Assembly: GCA_017311185.1 (NCBI GenBank)
Contig: JAESUZ010000121.1
Span: 248,001 to 312,000 of the forward strand
Direction: 5' to 3'
DNA: 64,000 nucleotides
Source: Proteles cristata cristata
Lineage: Eukaryota > Chordata > Mammalia > Carnivora > Hyaenidae
Below, piece after piece: positions 34,446-47,036 of the stretch (the first letter of the stretch is position 1; each line of letters opens with the position of its first letter). The notes beneath the pieces are model-generated. The model was not told the origin of the DNA, did not search any database, and saw nothing but the letters and a program-made list of their open reading frames with translations. The translations under genes and the position numbers were made by a program.

Positions 34446-34749
34446 TTTATAAATGTTTGAGTTTCATCCTGACCTGCCAGTCTATTCAAAAGTGAACATC
34501 ACTTCCCAAAGGCCACAGCAACATGAATAGAGCCATGTGGTTCCTTTATAATGTGTTGGATTTGGAAATTAGCATATTAGGAGAAAGTTTGTGTGCTTAA
34601 ATAGTACAAGCCAACAAAAACAAGGTATCTAATGTGTAAAACAACAATCTGAGTGAACCTTTTCATATATATTATTAAATATATATAATTTTATTATAAA
34701 TAATAAAGCATATTATTTGTATATTATAGAATAGATTAAAATATATGGA

Positions 34750-34803
34750 AGAGAATCCAGACAATATGACAGAACCAGTTAGAGAATCCAGACAATATGA
34801 CAG
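34750..34803. repeat. 31-bp tandem duplication
   Basis: AGAGAATCCAGACAATATGA (continuing CAG) occurs at 34750 and again at 34781, separated by AACCAGTT. Confidence 0.92.
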
Positions 34804-34932
34804 GCCAAATCCTATTAAAATGAATTTAGGCTAGGATTACACATTTTTTATTTCATAGGAATATTTTGAATATGCTAGAAATACAAGAGATTTGAGTGTC
34901 ATTCATGAATTGTTTGAAAAAAATGAATACAT

Positions 34933-35125
34933 CTTTTTTTTTTTAATTTTAAAGAGAGAGAGAGCGAGGGGAGAGAAGGTCAGAGGGAGAGAGATTGAGA
35001 ATCTCAAACAGACTCCACAATCAGTATAGAGTCCAATGCAGTGGTCAGTTCCACAACCCTGGAATCATGACCTGAGCCAAAATCAAGAATGGGATGCTCA
35101 ACCAACTGAGCCATGTGGGTTCCCC
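34933..35125 (-). mobile_element. SINEC_Fc-type SINE (older)
   Basis: Diverged minus-strand copy. Target AATGAATACATCTTTT / AAATGATACATCTTTC. Confidence 0.85.
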
Positions 35126-36955
35126 AAAATGATACATCTTTCTATACATTTTGCTTTGGACTTCTGGCTAATGATTGATTTGAAACTTTTGAGTATCAGT
35201 ACATATATTTCACTAAAATATAATGTTGGGCAAAATTTTTAGGAAAAAATCATAAAAAGAAATAAAGACAAGATGCCTGAAACAGCACACGATTGCATAA
35301 CTAGCAATATAACGCCCGTCACCATGATTATCGTTAAGTAGCTGCTGAATGGGCCAAAATATACATGTTCCCCCAGAAGAAAAATATTTGAGTAATTTGG
35401 GGTCAGAATGTTTATTGAAAATACAGTTTGGACTGGGAGACCTGGGGAACATGGACTGAGGGGTAACTATATAAAAATAATTCAGTGGAGTCACAGTCTG
35501 GTCATGTTTTCCTTGAGAGCTAACTTTAGAAACATAATACCCATGTGAGATGAACTTCACTACTGTGTCTTGTTGAATTACAACTACCGATAAATATTTG
35601 TTTCAACATTTCAGAAACCGATATAAAACATAAAAAGTTTGTAGGCAATCAGGAACACATTAGTCTTCCTCACTTTTTTCCTCCCATACCTAGTTACACA
35701 GAGTGAAGTGGTATAAATGACCAACCATCTGCCCAGGGACTTTCTTTCTGTTCCTGAGAAGTTCTCAACTTCACTGAGCCCAAGTATTACTATATAAGGT
35801 AGAAGATAGAACCTCATGAATACCGATTTTGGAAAGCTTCTTTCCTTTTCTTATTTTTTAGATAAAAAATATTTTTTAAGTTAATATGTGCATAAAAGGA
35901 AACTGAAGAACACAAAAAGCAAAGAACAAAGTCATCCATAATCACAAGTAGTTTACAGTTTGACTTCTAAGTCCCATGTGTATTTATACAACTAAGCATT
36001 TTCATGTAAGATCGTACAGTTATATATCATGCTTTTTTACACACCATGAATATTTCTCATTTATAAGTCCCAAAACCATGAGTGTTTTGATAACCAAGAA
36101 TACACTACATCAATACCGTCTGGAAAAAAAATGTAATCCTGCCTTTCTTGGAGACAAAAATGGCAACAGGCCTAAAGATATTGGCAGATATTAGCAGAGT
36201 TACAATTAAAGTACTGTGTTTCCTTAATGTTTAATTAAAGGTGAGACATAAAGTAACAAGAGTACGTACACAAAGTATAATGCTTCTCAGAGAATTCATT
36301 ATCCAATCTGTACTATTCAAATATTAGCAAAGAGATATGTTTCCACTGAATCACTTAATGTATTCCTAGAGTACAGTCAAAGAGACGCACACACATTAAC
36401 GGTTATCATTAGCATGTAAGTATGAACACATCCACACAGCTCTCACTACACTTCCTTCTGTCCCTCTGCTACCAGTCTAATGAATAAGTCCTGACATACA
36501 TTTCTCAGAGACAGCTTCCTTTGATTTTGGAAAGCTTCTTAAGGGAACTTTAAAGGCATGTTTAGCCGTACACAATTTTTGCCGAATGTGCTGAGTTTAG
36601 AACCGAACACTCAATTCAGCCATTACTTCACTACAGTGGTGACCCCTGGCTGGGTTGTCAGATAGGATACAGGATATCCAATTACATTTACATATCATAA
36701 AAATAAAGAATAATTTTTTAGTATAAGTATATCCCAAGTCTATTTGGGGCATAATTATTAAAAATAATTTGTTTATTTTTATTTGCTAAATCTGGCAACC
36801 GTCATGCTGATGGATCCTTCACTTACAAGCATCCCAACAAGGCCACAGAGGGGCTTTGCACAATTAAGTTGCACTGAAATGAAACTTTGGGGAAAAACAT
36901 TTGCCATGAAAGAATTATTATAGAATACTAAGAAAAAGATGAACCTTTCCCATAT
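35126..36955. other. Unassigned intergenic stretch
   Basis: No SINE, and no recognisable exon. Open frames on either strand (up to 115 codons) lack recognisable domains. Confidence 0.5.
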
Positions 36956-37510
36956 AAAAATGCACAAAGGACATGAAGAGACAATTCACACATACAAAAA
37001 GATATACAAATAGCAAAAAGCATGTAAATAAATATTCAACCTTACTTGTAATGAAAGAATGGCATATTTTAAAAAATCAGTGAGATACTTTTTTTTAAGC
37101 TACCAAGGAAGCAAAGCTAAAAAGCAACAATAGCACCTGGTATTATTTGATACCTTGACAATGAGAGCTAAATAGCCTTTCTGGAGGACAATTTAGCATA
37201 ATGTATTTTTTTTCACAGCCGAGAAAAGGTATATAATCAGAAAGAATGATTCCACTTCTCAGGATCTGTCCTAGGGAAATATGTAAAATGTGTGAAAAGA
37301 CTGAACAGATTGAAAAGACTGAACTTTAAGGACTGAACTTTATTCCCCAGTGTAATGTTTTTAACAGTAAAAAATGGAAAACAACTTTAATGTTCAAAAA
37401 ATGAGTTTGTTAAATAGATTATGGGTCTACATGCACACAACGGAATACTCTGTAGCCGCTGAAAGTATGTTGAGAAGAACTAATCACATAGATATCTAAG
37501 ACACATTGCT
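36956..37510 (+). mobile_element. Old L1/HAL1-like ORF2 C-terminal remnant
   Basis: CCTTTCTGGAGGACAATTTAGC, CAGGATCTGTCCTAGGGAAATATG and ACGGAATACTCTGTAGCCGC match the decayed ORF2 end of old L1. Confidence 0.65.
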
Positions 37511-37544
37511 AAATGAAGAAAGCACATTATAAAATAGCACGCAC

Positions 37545-37600
37545 AGGTTGAGCACTGGGTGTTATATGGAAACCAACCTGACAATAAACTATTTTTAAAA
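37545..37600 (+). mobile_element. Carnivore L1 3' end scrap
   Basis: GGTTGAGCACTGGGTGTTATATGG and CTGACAATAAACTATTTTT match carnivore L1 3' ends. Confidence 0.55.
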
Positions 37601-37704
37601 AAATGAAAATAAAATATCATGCGCATTCTTATTTCAGGGTTCCTTAAAATTTTTTTAAGTGTTTCTTATTTTTTTATTTTCTAATCTTTCTGATTTCAGG
37701 GTTT

Positions 37705-37936
37705 CTTTTTTTTTTTTAATTTTTTTTAATGTTTTATTTATTTCTAGGAGAGAGAGAGAGAGACAGCATGAGCAGGGGAGGTCAGAGAGAGAGGGAGTGA
37801 CAGACTCTGAAACAGGCTCCAGGCTCTGAGCTGGCAGTCAGCACAGAGCCCGATGCGGGGCTCGAACCCACGAACCGTGAGATCATGACCTAAGCGAAAG
37901 TCGGACGCTTAACCGACTAAGCCACCCAGGCGCCCC
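37705..37936 (-). mobile_element. Young SINEC_Fc sublineage (type B) copy
   Basis: Near-consensus minus-strand copy with a long T-run. No clear target duplication was seen. Confidence 0.93.
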
Positions 37937-37939
37937 ATG

Positions 37940-38985
37940 AGATTAAAATTTTTAAAAAAAATTAAATCTTAAGACCCTTTTGGGGGACTGAAGAAAGATG
38001 GATAAAGTCATTATGTTGTCATTTTATAAGAGCAGGTGTTCTGAAGGAGTTAAGGACAGATGAATTTGACAGGAACGAAGGTCTTCCATTCTTTCCTTAA
38101 CTAGGGAAGTCCGGAGGAGTATACAAAACACCAAAAGAAAGAATTACGATTTGAGTAACACTGAACAGAGAAGGCAGTGTCATAGTTGGGAAAAGAACCT
38201 TAGAAAAATTATACAATAGGATTTGATGGTCTAGAAATACTCAAACTGTCCCCAGACTGGATTATTTTTGTTGTTACTGCTGAGTGAATGTGAATTGTTA
38301 GAATATCCAGAAACAAAGAGTGACCACGTGACAGAAGAAAAGAGATGCGATCTGGAGGGGAGCATATGGTCAATAGCTTCTGGAGACAGGACAGCAAGCT
38401 GCAGATGAGGGTAGGTCCAGAACCATCCACACCACATGAGTGTCCAGAGCTCATGTAACGGGCCATGTGAGGCCTTTTGAGAAAGAGCCTCACTGAATCT
38501 GTGTCTCAGCTTAAGAGGAAGATTTTCCTGAGTAGAAAGTGAAAAGGATGGGCTTTCACCAACTCCCCACCAAGGGGGTGGGGGGTAAAAGTTCCTATTC
38601 CTGAGAAGCTCCCTGTTCAGTGCAGAAGCCAGACAAAAAAATGGTGATAATTCAGTGTGACAAATTACTCATTATTTGGAAGCTGAGAAGCTGTGACAAA
38701 AGTATCTGGTGAAGGTTTTTAGAGGACTCGGTGGTTGGGTGGCCCGGCAGGGGGCGTGACTGGGGCACGGAGGATGCAGCCTGACGAGGAGGAAAACCAG
38801 GATCCCCTAGGACGAGAAGTTTAGACCCGGGGGGCAGAGAAGGCTTTAGAGGATCAGCACAATGACGAGTGGCCTGAGGTCTGCATCGAGGAACAAGAGG
38901 TGTTGTGTATGATATTAATAACTCCCACAGGAAAGAGAAGACTGCATTAAAGAGTCAGTCTTAAGAGAAAGCTGAAAGGGACGCA
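37940..38985. other. Unassigned intergenic stretch
   Basis: Moderately GC-rich near 38740-38850, with no recognised gene or repeat. Confidence 0.45.
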
Positions 38986-38989
38986 CCAC

Positions 38990-39165
38990 AGGGAATATAG
39001 TTAACAGTGTCATAATAGTGCTGTGTGTGACAGATGGCAGCTACATTTGTGGTGATTTTGTGGTGCGACGACCCATAGAGTTGTTGAGTCACTGGGTTGT
39101 ACACCTGAAACTAATGTAAGATGGTGTGCCAACTCTGCTTCAATAATAATAATAAAAACAGAGAT
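38990..39165 (+). mobile_element. L1M 3' UTR end
   Basis: GGGAATATAGTTAACAGTGTC, GTTGTACACCTGAAACTAATG and the final CTTCAATAATAATAATAAAAAC match the common old L1 3' terminus. Confidence 0.8.
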
Positions 39166-40404
39166 ACCACAACAGATGGAATGTGGAAGCAGGTAAGAGA
39201 ATCGAGCTTTCTGTTAAACCAGATATTAAAGAGACCTGCAAAAGTATTTAGAAAAAGAAATAGAAAAAGCTGAAGGTGAGTCACTGTTTAGGTTTTTGAG
39301 AAGCTTGCCTCTGAATCTGGTTCAGTGATCACTAGCAGCAGAAAAAGCAGAAGGCTCTTCCTTTCTCTTTCTCCTCTCTCTCTTCTTTCTCTCCCTACTT
39401 TCATCCCCTCTTTCCTTCCTACCATCGTTAAGGAATTCTTCATGAGAATCAAGAATGAGAATGTTTCAGAGGAACCATAACACATAAAAGGTCATTACCT
39501 TTCATTAGGAAATTACAGTACGTGATTCAGTACAGGAAATGAGTCACCACGTTAGGTTAAAAGCAATAAAAGTTCATAGAAGTTACAAGGATGAATGTTC
39601 TACCAGGGAGGGAACATGTTACTAAAATAAAATACTATAGTTTTTAATATAGCCCACATTTAAGTATTCAGAACTTCCCAGTAAGAGAATTAGACTCCTT
39701 GATGATTGCTCCTTAAATTCTATTATTATTTTATTCTGGGTACAGTCTCACATGTTTTAATAAGATAATAAGTTATTGAATAATAATGTGACTCTTTTAT
39801 ATATATATGTAATTCTACTTTTCCCTTTACTAAAATTTAAGATATTATTTCCAAGACGTTACTAAAATCACATGTATCCTCAGTCTCTCAGGAAATAGAA
39901 TTACAAGAATGGTGATAGATCATTTAATATTTGAAGAAACACCTGTTTTGAGAGAAAATATCTTTAATGTATTTATTCATTTAGTTAATTCATTCTTTCA
40001 GTTTCTTTGCATGTTGTTCTTTAGTAATAAAGGAAATTTACATAAAGATGAAGATTTTCTTGTTGGTTGCATTGGTGTAATAAAGCTGCATAGGGACCCA
40101 AAGCCCCCAGCAGAGCTGAGAGCACAGAACTTAGAGAGCCTCGTATGGTGGGCAACAGAAGAAGACAGAGCCAGCTCAGAAGAATCACTTACCTGTGATT
40201 CCCAAAGTGACTCTCTCCAGCTCCCTGAACTGCTTCCTGTCTAATTTTAAAGGGTTCCATTCTGTTTGGTGGAAAACATGAACAGAGCGAGGAACTTTGC
40301 TGGGAAGCCATGGGGCACACCAAGCAGACAGGATAGTCATTGCGTTTTAGGGGCTTATGGTAAAATGGAGGAAAGGGACTTCTGATTAAGACTATCATTA
40401 CAGA

Positions 40405-40628
40405 GGGGCGCCTGGGTGGCTTAGTCGGTTAAGCGTCCGACTTTCGCTTGGGTCATGATCTCGCAGTTCGTGGGTTCGAGCCCCGCGTCGGGCTCTGTGC
40501 TGACTGCCGGCTCAGAGCCTGGAGCCTGTTTCAGACTCTGTGACTCCCTCTCTCTCTGACCCTCCCCTGCTCATGCTGTCTCTCTGTCTCTCTCTCCTAG
40601 AAATAAAAAAATATTAAAAAAAAAAAAA
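40405..40628 (+). mobile_element. Young SINEC_Fc sublineage (type B) copy
   Basis: Target duplication GACTATCATTACAGAG is perfect (40389-40404 and 40629-40644). Carries CTCCTAGAAATAAA. Confidence 0.96.
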
Positions 40629-40639
40629 GACTATCATTA

Positions 40640-41470
40640 CAGAGAAGACGTGGGAAGTATAGTATTTAGGGGCACAAAGTATAATGACCAGTGGAAGATG
40701 AGGTGATACATTCTGACCAGAAGAGCTAGGAAGTCTGACAATAGAATGTCAATGCCTTCAATGGTGGTTAGGATGTTGACTGCTGGGGTATTGGGAAAAA
40801 AGGGGAAGAGGTTCCCACACTGGACCAGGCATGGGGGTAAATAACACAGGATGTATTAAAATATGGCTTGTCCAGTATGCCCAACTGTGGGGGCAACTGT
40901 GGGTGCGAGATGGCAAGGGGAGGAGAAATGTGTAGTTCGTGCTAAGGAATCTAATGGCAGCCAGATTATTGAAGTCCATTTGGCTATTATTCTTTATTGT
41001 AATGGAGAGCCATTGAAGATTTTCAAGGAAGGAGGTGGCATGTTGATACATATATACATAGCTTTCTTTAGACAGCTAACTCTAGCAGTGGGGTAGAGAG
41101 CAAATAGGCATGATAGGGCCATCTTTTGCACAATGTCAAGGCACCATTCACAACTTAAAAGAATGCAGCACAAATGGCACCTTCTGGAGCTGTGCAGTGC
41201 AGAGGCCTTCAGAATGGAGATGGGAGAGGCTGAATGGCAGCAAGTAGGATGCGTTGGTTGCAAGCAGCAGAAAGTGACTCTAACTTTGAGAGGAAAGGGG
41301 ATTTATTAAAAGAATGCAGGCAGCTTGAAGGATTGAAAGACAACACTTATAGGAATCAGAACTACTTCATGGATCTAAGAGTCAAGTTACAGGTAAAGAG
41401 TATGCGATTGGCTCATCTAAATATTTACTTTTTGATCAAGAGAACATATTGGCATCCTGACTGAGAGTCC
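40640..41470. other. Ancient repeat-like sequence, family not assigned
   Basis: GGAGAGCCATTGAAGATTTTC (near 41004) and GGTTGCAAGCAGCAGAAAGTGAC (near 41254) are phrases found in common old mammalian repeats. No gene recognised. Confidence 0.4.
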
Positions 41471-41837
41471 CACCAAGACTTCAGGCCAGGGAAACGGAGG
41501 GAAAACTGAGGTGCTGTCACCAAAGGAAAGGGTACAGATGCTGGACCAGACAGTTAAAGCCAAGGGTGTGAGCTATAATAATCATGGCAGAGACGGCTAC
41601 TTGCCTAGCATATAACCAATCTATTTCTCTTCCTTAGTAAATGACACTAATTATATGCAGGTGACACTATGCCTAGCCAAAAGACTTTATTTCCTAAGCT
41701 TCTTTAGAGCTAGGTGTAGCCATGTGACTAAATTTGCTGTGAGTCCCAAAGTTGGATGGGAACTCATCAAGAGCTCCTTGAGAAGGTGGGCAGATACTCG
41801 CCAGGTACCTTTTTTCCTCCCCTCACTCCTTCCTCTT

Positions 41838-42048
41838 AAAAAAAAAAAAAACATTTTAAAATGTTTATTTATTTTTGGGAGAGAGAGAGAGAGAGAGAGC
41901 ACACATGAAAGCTAGGGAGGGAACAGAGGATCCAAAGCAGGCTCTGCACTGAGAGCAGAGAGACCCATGCAGGGCTCAAACTCACAAACTGTGAGATTAG
42001 AACCTGACCTGAAGTCGGATGCTTTACCGATTGAGCCACCCAGGTGTG
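41838..42048 (-). mobile_element. SINEC_Fc-type SINE
   Basis: Target duplication CCCCTCACTCCTTCCTCTT is a perfect 19 bp (41819-41837 and 42051-42069). Confidence 0.94.
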
Positions 42049-42528
42049 TCCCCCTCACTCCTTCCTCTTCTCTTCTTCCTGAAAAACAGATATGATGCCT
42101 AGAGCAGAAGCAGCAGTTTTGTGATTACAGATCAGAAAGACAAAAGCTTGGGTCCTTGATGACACTGGAGTGGCCATATTGGCACTGGATCTGCTTCCAC
42201 TGGACTTCATTTATAAGAGAGAAAAATACTTCTGTGTTTTGAAGTTCCTTTTATTTCCAGCTTTTGTTACCAATGGCCTAGTTCTCTCAGGAGCCTAGCA
42301 TAATAAAGAAGTCTATGACTGTGAGGAAAGCTGAAATTGAAGGGATACGTGGATAAAAGACGAGGGAGACCAAACAGGAATGGCTAGATCAATAGCAAAC
42401 CAGAAGAGGACAAGGTTATGGAAGATAAGGGAAGTGAGAATTTCCAGAGTTTGGAACAAAAGCCAGGAATAGAAAGTGGCTTGGATGATTTATACCTCTT
42501 GGAAAGATAAATTTGGTACCTTCTTGAA

Positions 42529-42702
42529 GGGTGCCTGGGTGGCTCAGTCACTTAAGTGTCCAATTCTTGATTCTGGCTCAGATCATGATCTTACAGTGGT
42601 GAGATCTCATGCTCAGTGTGGAGCCTACTTAAGATTCACGCCCTCTTCTGCTGCCTGTCCTGTGCTTTTGCCCTCTCTCTCTTTCTCTCTCTCACTTTCT
42701 AA
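42529..42702 (+). mobile_element. SINEC_Fc-type SINE
   Basis: Complete head and body. The tail has been replaced by a GGA/GAA-rich microsatellite. Confidence 0.88.
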
Positions 42703-42782
42703 GAAGGAGGAGGAGAAGGAGGAGGAGAAGAGGAAGAAGAAGAGGGAGGAGGGTGCGGGGTAGGGGGAGAAGAAAGAGAAGC
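42702..42782. repeat. (GGA/GAA)n purine tract
   Basis: About 80 bp of almost pure purine on the plus strand at the SINE tail. Confidence 0.93.
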
Positions 42783-43448
42783 TCGACTGATTCCTATCTG
42801 TATTACCAATAGAGTTTGGAAGAAAAATTAATACAGGCACATGGAAAACTAAGAAGGTAGAAATATAATTTTTTTGTTAACTCTAGAACAATCAGTCGTG
42901 TAGTAAAGGAATTGATCACAGTATTCCATGTGGTTCAACAGGAAGCAATACTTATATTGTCCTAACGTAAAGTTCATATATTAGTAATGTCAAACTGTTA
43001 TTCTGGGAAGACTGTGAAGTGTATGTGTTTGTGATGATATAAGGAAGAATAATACTCATCGATCATAGCAGGAGTCGATTGATGCCATCTCACTATAAAA
43101 AGAATCAATTTATTATAAACATACTGGTTAGAAATTTGGGCATAAATACCAGGTAAAACAATCAGGAAATTTGAAAGTGGCTGCCTCTGGGAATTTGGAA
43201 TATAATGATAACAAGCCAGACAGAGTTCTTGCCTTTGTATACAATGGAAGTTAGTGGGACTTACACACAAATGAATGAACAACTATTTTAAAAAGTGTAA
43301 TAGTGTTATAAGACAAGTACAGGAAGAAAATGGGGCACTTGGGATATGGCTGATCTGTTTTACTGGGTTATATGTTAAACTGGGCTTTGCCAGGAAACTG
43401 TATTTGTTTTTATCCTTACTTCTAGACAACTTCAAAACTATCTCTTGC

Positions 43449-43667
43449 AGGGCACCTGGGTGCCTCAATTGGTTAAGCGTTCAACTCTGGATTTTGGCTC
43501 AGGTCATGATTTCACAGTTGTGGGGTTGAGCCCTGCATTGGGCTCCATGCTGAGCGTGGAGCCTGCTTGGGATTCTCTCTGTCCCCTATCTCTCTCTGCC
43601 CCTCCCCCAACTTGTGCTTCCTCTGTCTCTATCTCTCTCTTTCTCAAACAAACAAACATAAAAAAAA
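43449..43667 (+). mobile_element. SINEC_Fc-type SINE
   Basis: Tail with CAAACAAACAAACATAAAAAAA. CTATCTCTTGCA / CTATCTGTTGCT flank it. Confidence 0.9.
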
Positions 43668-43669
43668 CC

Positions 43670-43945
43670 TATCTGTTGCTATTGAAAATCTTGACTGTGG
43701 TGTTGGATACATGGACACACAGGTGATAAATTACATAGAACCAAACACCAACAGGAGCACAACTAAGACAAAATTGAGTAAGATGGGTGGGTTGTATCTA
43801 TGTCAATATCCTGGTGGTGATATTATCCTCTAGTTTTGGAACATATTATCTCTAAAACTGGCTAAAGTGTACATTGGATCTCTCTGTATTATTTCTTACA
43901 CGTGAGTCACTGTCACTATCTCAATAAAATTTTCAGTTAAAAAAC
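43670..43945 (+). mobile_element. L1ME-like 3' end
   Basis: TGTCAATATCCTGGTGGTGA, GATCTCTCTGTATTATTTCTTAC and TATCTCAATAAAATTTTCAG match an old L1 3' terminus. Confidence 0.75.
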
Positions 43946-44017
43946 CATATTATTGGTTTGGCAGATTCAAAATCTTTCAGGTTGCAGGGAACAAAGTCAC
44001 ATTCAAAGTAGCTCAGG

Positions 44018-44198
44018 GGTCCAACAGGTCATGATCTCACAGTCCATGAGTTTGAGCCTCATGTCGGGCTCTGTGCTGACAGCTCAGAACCTGGAGCCAG
44101 CTTCGGATTCTGTGTCTCCCTCTCTCTCTCTGCCCCTCCCCTCCTCGTACTCTGTTTCTCTCTCTCAATAATAAATAAACATAAAAAAATATTAAAAA
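44018..44198 (+). mobile_element. 5'-truncated SINEC_Fc-type SINE
   Basis: Starts just before the B-box region (GGTCATGATCTCACAGTCC), lacking the A box, yet has target duplication TAGCTCAGG (44009-44017 and 44199-44207). Confidence 0.88.
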
Positions 44199-44504
44199 TA
44201 GCTCAGGTAATAGCGAATACAATAAAAATGAGGGAAAGTGTTCCAATATCAAAGATAGCTGGCTTCAAAGGAAATCAAAACAGTACTCGAATCATCTGAT
44301 AGCAACTCAGAAGACATAAAAGTTGAGAGTCTGTTGTTCCCTAGGTTAGGGCCCTGTCTCTATGAATAATTAAGCATGTCTACACATCTAGTGTCCCTGA
44401 CACTATTGAGCCTTGTCATTCCAGCTCCTTGAGAGAAGAATGAATTGATTTATTCCTCACTGTCCATGAGAGAGTGCTCATGGTAAGCAGAAGTCTTGGC
44501 TGCA

Positions 44505-44945
44505 CATAACAAACCCTATGAATTTTCTAGGGCTGCCATCACAAAGCACTACAAACCGGGTTGTTTAAGTAACAGAAATGTATTATCTCACAGTCCTGGA
44601 GTCTAGAAGTTCCTGGGTCAAGGTGGTGACAGGGTTTTTTCCTTCTGAGGGCTGACAGGGAAGGATCTGTTCCAGGCCTTTCTCCCAGGCTTATAGTTGA
44701 CTGTTTTCATGTTCACATGGGATTCTGTCTGTAAATTCAGTCACAGACTGAATTTTTATAAGGACCCTTTCATAGCGACACTAGTCATATTTGATTAGGG
44801 CCCACCCTAATAATGTCATCTTTAACTACATCTGCAATAACCTATTTCCAAATAAGGCCACATTTTGAAGTATTGGCTACTGGGGCTTCAACTTGTGAAT
44901 TTGGGGTGGAAATTTGGGTGGATCAGAATTCAGCTGATAACACAA
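44505..44945 (+). mobile_element. Ancient mammalian interspersed repeat, family not assigned
   Basis: GGGCTGCCATCACAAAGCAC, TATTATCTCACAGTCCTGGAG and GGGGCTTCAACTTGTGAATTTGGGG are well-known phrases of an old mammalian repeat. A related scrap lies at 50250-50370. Confidence 0.6.
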
Positions 44946-44970
44946 ACCCAGGTCAAAGAGTTTAAGTTAA

Positions 44971-45173
44971 GGGGCTCCTGGGAGGCCTCAGTTGGTTAAA
45001 CATCCCATTTCAGCTCAGGTCACAATCTCATGGTTCGTGGGCTCCAGCCCCACATCCGTCTCTCTGGTGATGGCTCAGATATTGGAACTACTTCAGATTC
45101 TGTCTCCTTCTCTCTGCTGCTACCCAGCTCGCACTCTGTCTCTGTCTCTCTCTCAAAGACAAATAAACATTAC
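44971..45173 (+). mobile_element. SINEC_Fc-type SINE
   Basis: Head to tail complete. A young SINE inserted immediately beyond its tail. Confidence 0.87.
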
Positions 45174-45190
45174 AAAAAGTATTAAGTTAA

Positions 45191-45408
45191 TTTTTTTTAA
45201 TGTTTTATTTAATTTTTTTTAGGAGAGAGAGAGAGACAGCATGAGCAGGGGAGGGTCAGAGAGAGAGGGGGTCACAGACTGAAACAGGCTCCAGGCTCTG
45301 AGCTGGCAGTCAACACAGAGCCCGACGCGGGGCTTGAACCCACGAACTGCGAGATCATGACCTAAGCGAAAGTCGGACGCTTAACCGACTAAGCCACCCA
45401 GGCGCCCC
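45191..45408 (-). mobile_element. Young SINEC_Fc sublineage (type B) copy
   Basis: Target duplication AAAAAGTATTAAGTTAA is a perfect 17 bp (45174-45190 and 45409-45425). Its TAG acceptor motif is lost. Confidence 0.96.
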
Positions 45409-45425
45409 AAAAAGTATTAAGTTAA

Positions 45426-46440
45426 AAGGGGATATTACTGTACATCTACAGGAAGGACAGGGGTCTCAGGAACAATGGAGTCAGGGCCTGGAAGACCTCC
45501 TTGTCTCTTGCTTCTACTTCTATAAGCTTCCCCTCCCTTTCAAACAGTTTACTCGCACGGGGCAGGGAATGTGACGACTGACAGCTCTAGATCCACATCC
45601 GTTGTCAGAGAGGCAGTGGGTCTTAGACTCTCTGTTCCAAATTAAAACATTTCAGGATAAAGGCTGTGATTGGCCTGACGTGGTTTTGTAACCCACCCCT
45701 AGACTAATTGCTATGGTCAAAGTCTTGCCAAATATGTGCCACATGGTCTGAAGGACTGTTTTTCAAAAGAAGGGAGTATTTTTCTTGGTAGACCAAACAA
45801 AAGATCTCTATTATCTTGTCCCTGGTGGGTAAAGGCCACTTCCAAAGCTACTTGCTGCTGTTGGACCAGGCCTCTGATAATGTTTTAATCAGTGTGGCCA
45901 GGGTCACCGTGTGGTACGAAACCACGTGGGGCCAAGCACGGCATACTATACATATCAAAGATAAACAAGGCTGGCTGCTAACTGGCATGGTAAGGACAGA
46001 TTTTGAGCAACTGCATCAGGAAAGCCAATCCAGAGTGGACCAAACTCGACCCTGTACTGTGCAGAGGAGACTGGAGTTTTAAGGGGAGAAGGGGAGGGGA
46101 GGGAAGTGAAAATTTACAAAAAGCAAGAATAGGGGTGGGGGTTGGTCCATATAAAACCCAGCAGTGTTTGCTAACTGGAGCTTGTAAATGTTAGGCTCCT
46201 ACCCTCCTACAAAGGTGCGGGGACAAAGGTCCTGTCTTCAGGTGTTGGCTAGAACAGCCAATTCTTTGGGGGAGCCTTGTGCTTTCTCAGGCAGGTACTT
46301 TGAGGGAGCTGGGGTCATCATCCTTGGGCTTAACAATTATGTTAAATTTTTGGTAATTATGTTAGTGTAAGTTAACATCCTTAACAATTATGTTAGTGTT
46401 TGTTCAAGTCTTCTCAGGCCAAGGTTGAGGCCTCCTCAAG
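45426..46440. other. Old repeat or LTR-like stretch, not assigned
   Basis: Contains phrases typical of old mammalian repeats (TGATTGGCCTGACGTGG near 45670). No viral or cellular coding region is recognised; the 88-codon frame at 45816-46082 has no recognisable domain. Confidence 0.35.
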
Positions 46441-46479
46441 AAAGGCTCAGAGGAGCCTGGTTAGGGTTACTGTCGGTGG

Positions 46480-46840
46480 TTACCAGTGGTTTTGGTGGGG
46501 AGAGAAGGAGGCATTAACAGGTGGAATGTAGGGGACTTTTAGGGCAGTGAAACTCTTCTGTATGATACTGTCATAGTAGATACCTGTCATTATATATTTG
46601 CTAAAACCCACAGAAAGAATACCAAGAGTGAATCTAGTGTAAACTACAGAGATCAGCTGATATACTGTATCAACACTGGCTTGTCAATTGTAAGAAATGT
46701 ACCACCGTGTGCAGGATATTAATAACGGGGAAAGGGTGTACAGGGAAGAGAGAGATGTATGAGAACTGTAGGTACTGCAGCTGATTTTTTCTATAAAGCT
46801 AAAACTGCTCTAAAAATAAGTCTATTTATTTAAAAAGGGA
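46480..46840 (+). mobile_element. Old L1 3' UTR end
   Basis: CTGTATGATACTGTCATAGTAG, AGAGTGAATCTAGTGTAAAC and AAAACTGCTCTAAAAATAAG match an L1MC/MD-like 3' end. Confidence 0.75.
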
Positions 46841-47036
46841 GTTTTCAGATGGTATTTTTTTCATTTTCCATTAGGTTGAGATGACTCATTAAATGGGAAG
46901 TGAAGGCTACTAATTGTCCTATTTATATAATATGGTACAGACTCAAAGACACTTTAGCACACTCTGTGTAAAAGAAAAGTTATTATCGAAAAGTTGATGG
47001 TTTCAAATATAATGCATAATGTTAAAAATGTCCAAA

